Assembly (NCBI GenBank): GCA_913030785.1
Contig: CAJWER010000158.1
Coordinates: 1-6,968, forward strand
From: an uncultured Chloroflexota bacterium
Lineage (GTDB): Bacteria; Chloroflexota; Dehalococcoidia; Lucifugimonadales; CAJWER01
Direction: 5' to 3'
Length of the DNA stretch: 6,968 bases
The notes beneath the pieces were generated by a model, which searched no databases, was not told the DNA's origin, and saw only the letters and a list, made by a program, of their open reading frames with translations. This document shows positions 1-5,595 of the stretch, one piece after another; the first letter of the stretch is position 1; every line of letters begins with the position of its first letter. The position numbers were made by a program, and so were the translations under genes.

Positions 1-46
1 CGGACCAAGCCAGCCCGATCGATTATACGGTAGGCGGACCACGCTC

Positions 47-55
47 TGCTATAAT
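47..55 (+). promoter_or_regulatory. Extended -10 promoter for the aminotransferase gene
   Basis: The sequence reads TGCTATAAT, a perfect sigma70 -10 hexamer (50-55) preceded by the TGn extension. No -35 hexamer with acceptable spacing is visible, which fits extended -10 promoters that depend little on a -35 box. Transcription would begin near position 62, giving a leader of about 57 nt before the TTG start at 119. The rest of 1-118 shows no gene; the heptamer CGGACCA occurs twice (1-7 and 35-41), with unknown meaning. Confidence 0.55.
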
Positions 56-118
56 TCCAGGATAATCGCGTATAGCCGCCCAAGGTGCGGAAAAGTCGTT
101 CATCACCTGGAGTAAACA

Positions 119-1405
119 TTGGCCAAAAGGACAGTCAGCGATAGGGAAAGTCAGGCGCTAGAGAAGGCCGCAGCATACCTGCCCGGCGGCAGCAATGGCA
201 ACACCGTGACCATGGATATGGTAATCCGCGGGGGTCGCGGACCCCGTGTCTGGGACCTCAGCGGCAACGAGTACATCGACTACGCGCTGGGCTCCGGCCC
301 AATGCTAATCGGCCACGCCAACCCGGAGGTCGTGGCCGCCGTCAGCGAACAACTTTCGCAGGGCACGACATACTTCGGCCTGAACGAGCATGCCATCCTG
401 CTGGCCGAAGAGATCGTGAAGGCCGTGCCCTGTGCCGAGAAGGTAAGGTTCGCCAGCAGTGGGACCGAGGCCACCTTCTTCGCCATGCGGGCCGTCCGAG
501 CATACCGGGGTCGCGACAAGATCCTCAAGTTCGAGGGCGGCTTCCACGGCATGAACGACTACGGTCTGATGAGCATGGCGCCGTCGAAGCCCCTAGACTT
601 CCCTGCCCCTACACCCGACTCATCTGGCATTCCAGAGTCACTACAGGGCGATGTGCTGGTGGCGCCATTCAACGACATTGAGACGACCTCAGCCATCATC
701 GAGCGCTACCACGAGGAGCTTGCAGGCGTCATCGTCGAGCCGCTACAGCGGATCATACCACCCGCACCTGGTTTCCTCGAAGGGCTCCGCGACGTGACTC
801 GCCGATTTCACGTACCCCTGATCTTCGACGAGATCGTCACCGGCTTCCGATTTGCCTACGGTGGAGCCCAGGAGCTCTACGGGGTAACCCCGGACATGTG
901 CACGCTGGGCAAGGCCGTCGCTGGCGGATTTCCACTGTCGGCGGTAGCAGGCTCCGCGGACATCATGGAGCATTTCGCACCCAGCGATCTAGGTACCCCC
1001 TTCGTCATGCAAGAGGGGACCTTAAACGGCAACCCTATCGCCTCGGTCGCAGGCTTGGCCACCCTCAAGGTCCTCCGTCGCGAGGGAACGTACGAACGCC
1101 TATTCGCCACCGGCAACAGGCTGAAAGAGGCGCTGACCAGGCTTCTGTACCAGGCCGAGATGCCCGCGCAGGTCGTTGGCGAAGCGCCAATGTTCGACGT
1201 CATTTTCACCGATCACGAGATCACCAACTACCGGTCCATATTGGACCGCGACCAGCCCAAGGTGATGCGGTTCAACGAGCTTCTCAGGGAGCGCGGTATC
1301 TTCAAGAACCACAGCAAGTACTACGTCTCGACGACCCACGGAGACGCCGAAGTCGAGCAGACAATCTCCGCCTGGAAGTCGGCTCTCGAGGCCCTAGACG
1401 TCTAG
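119..1405 (+). CDS. Class III PLP-dependent aminotransferase, glutamate-1-semialdehyde aminotransferase-like
   Basis: A 428-residue fold-type I PLP enzyme of the class III aminotransferase family, probably cytoplasmic. It resembles HemL (glutamate-1-semialdehyde 2,1-aminomutase) in length and order of motifs: PGGSNG near the N-terminus, then GNEYIDY, the phosphate-binding SSGTEA (residues 113-118), FHG, DEIVTGFR with the cofactor-contacting D237, TLGKAVAGGFP with the PLP Schiff-base lysine K265, and GTLNGNP. Several positions differ from the HemL consensus as I remember it (FHGMND rather than YHGHAD; GGFPLSAVAG rather than GGGLPVGAYGG). I therefore call a HemL-like aminotransferase of unknown substrate rather than hemL. 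The TTG start at 119 is supported by GGAG at 109-112, six bases upstream. The gene appears monocistronic, with its own promoter and a strong hairpin after the stop. The family is secure; the substrate is not. Confidence 0.88.
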   Translation: MAKRTVSDRESQALEKAAAYLPGGSNGNTVTMDMVIRGGRGPRVWDLSGNEYIDYALGSGPMLIGHANPEVVAAVSEQLSQGTTYFGLNEHAILLAEEIVKAVPCAEKVRFASSGTEATFFAMRAVRAYRGRDKILKFEGGFHGMNDYGLMSMAPSKPLDFPAPTPDSSGIPESLQGDVLVAPFNDIETTSAIIERYHEELAGVIVEPLQRIIPPAPGFLEGLRDVTRRFHVPLIFDEIVTGFRFAYGGAQELYGVTPDMCTLGKAVAGGFPLSAVAGSADIMEHFAPSDLGTPFVMQEGTLNGNPIASVAGLATLKVLRREGTYERLFATGNRLKEALTRLLYQAEMPAQVVGEAPMFDVIFTDHEITNYRSILDRDQPKVMRFNELLRERGIFKNHSKYYVSTTHGDAEVEQTISAWKSALEALDV

Positions 1406-1431
1406 ACCGGCGGTTCAAGTCAGAACGAATA

Positions 1432-1468
1432 GGCACGCCGGGCTCTAGTATCTTCGGCCCGGCGTGCC
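1432..1468 (+). terminator. Rho-independent-like terminator hairpin after the aminotransferase gene
   Basis: A perfect 12-bp inverted repeat, GGCACGCCGGGC (1432-1443) with GCCCGGCGTGCC (1457-1468), encloses a 13-nt loop. It begins 26 bases after the TAG stop of the aminotransferase gene. The trailing sequence ATTTCC has only a short T tract, so it may be an imperfect intrinsic terminator or a transcript-end-stabilising stem. Confidence 0.7.
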
Positions 1469-1915
1469 ATTTCCGGTGACGTGCGCCCGGTCCCTCCTCT
1501 TATCTGGCCCTCTCCCTCTTGACCGTCCCGCAATGCCCCTTGGAACCCTCGTCTCAACCCATCCTGTCGGTTGTCCAGATTGGTCGATGGCTAAGAACAA
1601 GCCCGAAAAACTCATTGACAATTGACCATTTGCGAACATAAAGTTGCGTCGAGGGGGTTCGGAATGTGTAACGCAGGGCAGGTTTAGGGACCGCTGCCCG
1701 GCGAGAGACGCAACCGTCGCTACCTTCCGACCGCACACCCACATGACCAGCGGCATCGTCCTATCGACCGCCAAGCGTGGGCATTCAGCGTCCCGAATGG
1801 CTCCCCGCCAGTTAGCAGTGCGGGAACTGTGCCCCTCAAGTATTGAACGACACCTAGCTGGATTTGCCGCGGATTGCCGCCCAGACGAGACCGTACACTA
1901 GCGGGGAGATACAAC
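1469..1915. other. Long intergenic region with no convincing gene
   Basis: With the terminator and flanks, 510 bases separate the aminotransferase stop from the MBL hydrolase start. The short open frames in this stretch give arginine- and proline-rich translations without recognisable motifs, and none has a good ribosome binding site with a plausible start. No tRNA-like T-arm or cloverleaf was seen. Its composition is more mixed than the flanking genes, with an AT-richer pocket around 1590-1645 holding a promoter-like sequence. It could hold regulatory DNA, a small RNA or a decayed gene; the sequence alone does not decide. Confidence 0.5.
1615..1642 (+). promoter_or_regulatory. Possible sigma70 promoter inside the long intergenic region
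   Basis: A consensus -35 TTGACA (1615-1620) is followed after 16 bases by CATAAA (1637-1642), which matches the -10 consensus at four of six positions. Transcription would start near 1649, giving a leader of about 265 nt before the MBL hydrolase ATG at 1916, or else a separate small RNA. The perfect -35 is the main support; the -10 is mediocre and chance occurrence is possible. Confidence 0.35.
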
Positions 1916-2752
1916 ATGCAACTCGGAACCACGACGGTAGACGTTGTCAGCGACGGCACCTACATGCTGGACGGCGGAACGCTATTCGGGCAGGTGCCCA
2001 AGACCCTCTGGGAGCAGCAGATAAAGCCGGATCGCAAGAATCGGGTCCGCATGGGGATGAATTGCATGCTGATTCAGACCCCGACCATAAACATCCTGGT
2101 GGACACCGGGGCTGGCTCCAAGCGTGCAGACAAGCTCAAGGACTCCTTCGACCTGAACGGCAACAAGCTCATCAAGCAGCTCAAGAACCTGGGGGTGACG
2201 GCGCGGGACATCGACGTAGTGGTCCTGACGCACCTGCACTTCGACACGGCCGGCGGCTGCACAAAGCTCGACCGGGCCGGCAACTCCATCCCAACCTTCC
2301 CCAAGGCCGAGTACATGGTCCAGAAGGAAGCCTGGCTAGAGGCCAACGACCCGAACGAACGCGGCGAACGATCCTTCAACCCCGACGACTTCCTCCCGCT
2401 CGAGACGGCCGGACTCCTGATCCTCCTAGACGGCGAACACGAGATCGCGCCCGGTGTCACTACCAAGGTCACAAACGGTCACTCCAAGGGCCATCAGATC
2501 GTCCTGATCGACGCCGGAAGCGAGCGCATCGCTTATCTCGGCGAGCTAATACCGACCCCGTACCATCTGCCCCTGGCCAGTATTTCGGCCTACGACCGGG
2601 CCCCCGATGACACCCTGTCTGAAAAACGCGACCTGCTACAGACGGCCATCGACAAAGGGTGGTTGCTGGTTTTCGGGCACGCCAACGAACACAGGGCCGG
2701 CTACATCGACCAGCGCAACGGCAAGTCCCACTTCCAGGTCAAAGAGATGTAG
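1916..2752 (+). CDS. MBL-fold metallo-hydrolase with altered metal ligands
   Basis: A 278-residue single-domain metallo-beta-lactamase-fold hydrolase, with no signal peptide or membrane segment seen. Visible motifs in order are the LVDTG strand, THLHFDTAGG (H106, H108, D110), GHSKGHQ (H189, H193), YLGELIPTPYH (E210) and the final FGHAN (H255). The layout resembles quorum-quenching lactonases of the AiiA/YtnP type and many unassigned hydrolases, so the substrate cannot be named. Two usual dinuclear-site ligands differ: the His after D110 is T111, and the bridging Asp is E210. The ATG at 1916 is chosen because GGGGAG (1903-1908) lies seven bases upstream; a TTG at 1874 would add 14 residues with no comparable site. 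It converges on mtaB with only 16 bases between stops. A weak -10-like TACACT lies at 1894-1899. Confidence 0.85.
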   Translation: MQLGTTTVDVVSDGTYMLDGGTLFGQVPKTLWEQQIKPDRKNRVRMGMNCMLIQTPTINILVDTGAGSKRADKLKDSFDLNGNKLIKQLKNLGVTARDIDVVVLTHLHFDTAGGCTKLDRAGNSIPTFPKAEYMVQKEAWLEANDPNERGERSFNPDDFLPLETAGLLILLDGEHEIAPGVTTKVTNGHSKGHQIVLIDAGSERIAYLGELIPTPYHLPLASISAYDRAPDDTLSEKRDLLQTAIDKGWLLVFGHANEHRAGYIDQRNGKSHFQVKEM

Positions 2753-2768
2753 CGCCGGTCGTGCGTGG

Positions 2769-4043
2769 TCAAGCGACCTCCGCCGCCATGACCTCGTCCT
2801 TCTGTCCCAATAGCCGCACGCCGGTTATCTCGTTGGCCAACGGCCTTGAGCTGTTTGTAACTACACGCACATAGTCACCGGTCAGCCCGGACCAAACCTT
2901 GCCGTCGGGTGTGGATCTCCGCCCCTCCCAGAGCACGGAGCGCGTCTCGCCGACGATCCCAGCGCGATACGCGGAGGCATGCCTCTTGGAGGCTTCCAAC
3001 AGCGCCTTCATGCGTTCCGACTTCGTTTCGACGCTTACCTTGTCCTGTAGGTAGGCAGCGCTCGTCCCTGGCCTGACCGAGTACGGAAATGCGTGGACAG
3101 CAGCGAAGCCCACCCGATCGCACAGATCAAGTGTCCGCTGGAAATCAGCGTCGCTCTCCCCTGGGAACCCAACGATGACGTCGGTCGTGATCGACGCGCC
3201 AGGCAACGCATCACGAATCTTCCCGACCGCCTCCTGGTATTCCGTGGCGTCGTAACGACGGCGCATCCTCGCAAGGACAGTATCACTGCCAGATTGCAGT
3301 GCCAGGTGAAAGTGCCGGCATAGCCTTGGATCGGCCCAGAGATCGAGCAACTCGCCATTGATCTCCTGAGCCTGCAGCGACGATACACGAAGCCGCGGCA
3401 CAGTGGTGTTCAGGAGCAACCCCGACAGCATCCCTGTGAGGCTCGCGCCGGGAATATCGAATCCGTAGCTGCCGAGCTGCGTGCCGGTCAGCACAACCTC
3501 CTTACAGCCCCGCGAGGCATGCTCGTTGACAAGCTCGACAAGGGTTGCCTGCGGAATGCTGCGCTCGCGTCCACGGACCTTCGGCACAATGCAGTAGGCA
3601 CAGACCTGGTCGCAGCCCTCCTGTATCTTGACCATAGCCCGGCTCCGAATCGCCGACGCTCCAGCAAGGGCAGTCTCATAGCCACCCTGTGCAACAGGTT
3701 CACCCATCCATTCGGCGACACGGCGGACCAGATCATCCTTGCCGGTATTGCCGACAACCAGGTCAATCTCCCCCATGGCCGCAAGCGACTCATGCGAGCG
3801 CTCGGCGTAGCACCCCGTTGCGACAATCATCCCGCTGGGGTTACGCCGACGGGCGGCCCGCAGCGCCTGCCTGGCTTTCCGATCCGCAATATGGGTCACG
3901 GTGCATGAGTTGACGACATACACGTCAGCAGGCTCCGAATCTGGAACGACTTGATAACCAGCATTTGTGAACTGGGCAACAAGGGTCCCTGAATCGGCCT
4001 GATTCAGCTTGCAACCATGCGTTTCGATCGCAACAGTCGGCAC
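2769..4043 (-). CDS. mtaB: tRNA (N6-L-threonylcarbamoyladenosine(37)-C2)-methylthiotransferase MtaB
   Basis: A radical SAM methylthiotransferase that adds a methylthio group to t6A at position 37 of ANN-decoding tRNAs, using two [4Fe-4S] clusters. Numbered from the chosen GTG (424 residues), the N-terminal UPF0004 domain has its three cluster cysteines at C11 (ETHGCKLN), C47 (NSCTVT) and C78 (ATGCYAE). The radical SAM domain has CDQVCAYC (C144, C148, C151). A C-terminal TRAM-like segment covers roughly the last 60 residues. LTGTQLGSYG favours the MtaB branch over MiaB, which usually has a QNVNSYG-type segment here. The start at 4043 gives MPTVAIETHGCK, typical of the family, with GAGG eight bases upstream. 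The frame is open to 4184, but a strong promoter lies inside that extension. Another GTG at 4067 is the main alternative. The gene is monocistronic and divergent from the glutaredoxin. Confidence 0.9.
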   Translation of the reverse strand: MPTVAIETHGCKLNQADSGTLVAQFTNAGYQVVPDSEPADVYVVNSCTVTHIADRKARQALRAARRRNPSGMIVATGCYAERSHESLAAMGEIDLVVGNTGKDDLVRRVAEWMGEPVAQGGYETALAGASAIRSRAMVKIQEGCDQVCAYCIVPKVRGRERSIPQATLVELVNEHASRGCKEVVLTGTQLGSYGFDIPGASLTGMLSGLLLNTTVPRLRVSSLQAQEINGELLDLWADPRLCRHFHLALQSGSDTVLARMRRRYDATEYQEAVGKIRDALPGASITTDVIVGFPGESDADFQRTLDLCDRVGFAAVHAFPYSVRPGTSAAYLQDKVSVETKSERMKALLEASKRHASAYRAGIVGETRSVLWEGRRSTPDGKVWSGLTGDYVRVVTNSSRPLANEITGVRLLGQKDEVMAAEVA

Positions 4044-4228
4044 TACCGTCACCTCAAGAAGATACACCGCCCGGCCCTCGTGCCCGGACGGCCCATTATA
4101 GAAATCCCACGGAGGAAGCGTCAACGAATCCGAGCCCAATGCACCGTCCCGTTTGGTAGAGCATCGAAGAAGTGAGATACACATGTAACAGTTAGGCCCG
4201 CCAGTTGATTCAATAAAAAGAGGAAAAC
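4044..4228. promoter_or_regulatory. Divergent intergenic region between mtaB and the glutaredoxin
   Basis: These 185 bases serve two outward-facing genes. The mtaB promoter is clear. On the plus strand only a weak candidate is seen, TTGGTA (4153-4158) then GATACA (4176-4181) with 17-base spacing. The glutaredoxin has a strong ribosome binding site, AGAGGA at 4219-4224, within an A-rich stretch. No convincing operator palindrome was found. Confidence 0.5.
4095..4124 (-). promoter_or_regulatory. Strong sigma70-type promoter of mtaB
   Basis: Read on the minus strand, TTGACG (4124-4119, five of six consensus bases) is followed after 18 bases by a perfect TATAAT (4100-4095). The transcript would start near 4088, about 45 nt upstream of the chosen GTG at 4043. 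This argues that the open frame upstream to 4184 is not translated. Confidence 0.75.
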
Positions 4229-4492
4229 ATGAGCCAACAGACGATCAAAATGTTTGGAGCGCCATGGTGTCCGGACTGCCGGCGGGCCAAACAGTTCTTC
4301 GGCGACCAGGGTGTTCTATACGATTGGATCAACGTCTACGACAACCCCGATTCGATGAAGTACGTCGATCAGGTTAATTGCAGCAAGCAGATCATCCCAA
4401 CGATCGTATTCGAGGACGGCTCAGTACTGGTTGAGCCCACCAACGCGGAGTTGGCTGAGAAGCTGGGTATCAGACCCAAGGCCACGCGCTAA
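4229..4492 (+). CDS. Glutaredoxin-like (NrdH/mycoredoxin-type) thiol-disulfide protein
   Basis: An 87-residue thioredoxin-fold protein covering a complete glutaredoxin domain. It has the redox motif WCPDC (C14, C17), the cis-proline in QIIPT (P57), and a conserved-looking C-terminal helix (EPTNAELAEKLG). A third cysteine, C51, lies near the cis-proline loop. It would act in the cytoplasm on protein or low-molecular-weight disulfides. The ATG at 4229 follows AGAGGA by four bases. The TAA at 4490-4492 is followed in the same frame, four codons later, by the FAD-binding strand of a thioredoxin-reductase-like domain with no start codon of its own. This product may therefore be the truncated N-terminal domain of a glutaredoxin-reductase fusion. 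By itself it still has every residue a small glutaredoxin needs, so it could function alone. Confidence 0.88.
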   Translation: MSQQTIKMFGAPWCPDCRRAKQFFGDQGVLYDWINVYDNPDSMKYVDQVNCSKQIIPTIVFEDGSVLVEPTNAELAEKLGIRPKATR

Positions 4493-5437
4493 TACTTTGA
4501 GGTAATCATCATCGGGTCCGGGCCTGCCGGACTCACCACCGCGACCTACGCCGCCCGCGAAGGGTTCGACACGCTGGTCATTGAGCGAAGCGGGGTCGGT
4601 GGTCAGACGGGCGTCACCGAGCGCATCGACAACTACCCCGGGTTCCCTGATGGCGTCGGCGGCGCGGAGTTGGCAGACCAGCTCAGGACCCACGCCGAGC
4701 GCTTTGGTGTCGAGATATTGCCCGCCTAGGCAGTCTCCAAGATTACGTCCATGGGCGACTACCGACTCGTGAACACGGAGGCCGGCGACGAGTACTGTGC
4801 CAGTGTCATTATCGTAGCCACAGGCAGCCGATATCGCAGACTGAACGTGCCTGGCGAAGACGACCTCATAAACGCCAGCATCCACTTCTGCGCTACCTGC
4901 GACGGCCCCTTCTATAAGGATCGCGAGGTCGTTGTCGTAGGGGGCGGCAACTCCGGCATCGAGGAGAGCCTGTTCCTGACCAAATTTGTCAACAAGGTCA
5001 CAGTGCTCGAGTTTGGAGACCAACTTTGCGCCAGCCGCGTCCTGCAGGAGACAGCCGCGAAGAATCCTAAGATCGAGATTCGGCTCCGCCACACGGTCCG
5101 CGAATTCAAGGGCAACGGACGCCTAACCAGTATCGTCGTCGAGGACCTGGAATCCGGCAATGTGTCGGAGCTGAACCCGGCAGCCGTCTTCATATTCATC
5201 GGACTCGACCCAAATACGGCCTTCCTCAAGGATCCCATAGACATCGACAAGATGGGATTCATCCAGACCAATCCCACCTTCGAGACCAGCGGCTCGGGCG
5301 TGTTCGCCACGGGCGACGTCCGTGCAGGCAGCACCAAGGAGGTCGCTAGTGCTGTCGGCGAGGGCGCCACGGTCGCTCTCATGGTGCGCCAGTACCTGGA
5401 AAACAGCCAGAGCGGCCGCGGCTCTAGTGGCACATAG
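4493..5437 (+). pseudogene. Thioredoxin-reductase-like flavoprotein domain, in frame with the glutaredoxin and interrupted by TAG
   Basis: This is the reductase half of what looks like a single 402-residue fusion starting at 4229. Numbered from there, it has the FAD dinucleotide fold VIIIGSGPAG (GSGPAG 96-101), GGQTG, DNYPGFPDG, ATGS, the redox-active CATC (C221, C224), the nucleotide-binding GGGNSG (238-243) and the C-terminal FAD motif ATGD (G362, D363). Homologues reduce thioredoxin-type partners via FAD and NAD(P)H. Two in-frame stops, TAA at codon 88 and TAG at codon 167, prevent normal full-length synthesis. There is no frameshift or loss of motifs, so inactivation would be recent, or the stops are read through, or they are errors. 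An ATG at 4751 could restart translation without the N-terminal FAD fold, but no ribosome binding site is visible. The HRRxxxR motif of NADPH-using thioredoxin reductases is absent. Confidence 0.82.
4727..4729 (+). other. In-frame amber codon inside the reductase domain
   Basis: TAG stands between EILPA and AVSKI, within the segment of the first FAD domain where related flavoproteins usually read PAQxV. The simplest ancestral codon is CAG (Gln), a single C-to-T change away. The surrounding frame remains intact for 159 codons before and after translation, aside from the TAA at 4490. Confidence 0.8.
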
Positions 5438-5461
5438 ACCCCGAGGCTCTTTTCGAGAATA

Positions 5462-5525
5462 GACTGACCTCCCCGGCTCCGAGGTTGCCGGTAGCGGCAT
5501 ATTGAGGAGTCGGGGAGGCTCAGTC
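5462..5525. repeat. Large imperfect inverted repeat (stem-loop) between the reductase and the sugar kinase
   Basis: GACTGA (5462-5467) pairs with TCAGTC (5520-5525), then after a single bulged C (5519) CCTCCCCG (5468-5475) pairs with CGGGGAGG (5511-5518). A G-T wobble and CTCC/GGAG (5477-5480 with 5506-5509) extend it to about 19 pairs. Inside the 25-nt loop a second hairpin, TGCCG-GTAG-CGGCA (5486-5499), can form. No T run follows on either strand, so it is not a classic intrinsic terminator. It could still end or protect the upstream transcript, be a structured RNA, or be a dispersed palindromic repeat. The remaining bases of 5438-5595 hold no gene. Confidence 0.7.
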
Positions 5526-5548
5526 CCACTATGCGCCGCCTGCTCGGG

Positions 5549-5554
5549 TACAAT
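5549..5554 (+). promoter_or_regulatory. Possible -10 box of the PfkB kinase gene
   Basis: TACAAT matches five of six -10 bases and would start transcription about 35 nt before the ATG at 5596. No -35 is recognisable at 16-18 bases upstream, where the large stem-loop has just ended, so the call is weak. The gene also has AGGTGA (5581-5586) as a ribosome binding site. Confidence 0.35.
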
Positions 5555-5595
5555 GCCTCTTGCGGTACCGCTTACGAACCAGGTGACTCTACGGC

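Noticed and set aside
898..1479. 193-codon plus-strand open frame overlapping the aminotransferase
   Set aside because: Frame-shifted shadow of a clear enzyme gene; the translation is arginine-rich and featureless.
1587..1625. Twelve-codon open frame MAKNKPEKLIDN
   Set aside because: It looks protein-like, but it has no ribosome binding site and ends within a promoter-like sequence; too short to support as a leader peptide.
1445..1901. Open frames on both strands in the long intergenic region
   Set aside because: Low-information arginine/proline-rich translations, poor starts, and one overlaps the terminator hairpin.
1874..1915. TTG start giving 14 extra residues on the MBL hydrolase
   Set aside because: The ATG at 1916 has GGGGAG at ideal spacing; the TTG has nothing comparable.
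4044..4184. 47-residue N-terminal extension of the MtaB frame
   Set aside because: It overlaps the mtaB promoter (TTGACG-18-TATAAT), lacks family similarity and has no ribosome binding site at its start.
4490..4729. Reassignment of TAG and TAA as sense codons in this organism
   Set aside because: TAG ends the aminotransferase, MBL hydrolase, reductase and kinase frames at the expected protein lengths, so a genome-wide recoding does not fit.
4421..5092. Long minus-strand open frame across the interrupted reductase
   Set aside because: It is the antisense of a recognisable coding frame in high-GC DNA; its translation has no motif of its own.
4751..5437. A stand-alone gene starting at the ATG at 4751
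   Set aside because: The product would lack the N-terminal FAD-binding fold, no ribosome binding site is visible, and reductase sequence continues in frame upstream of this ATG.
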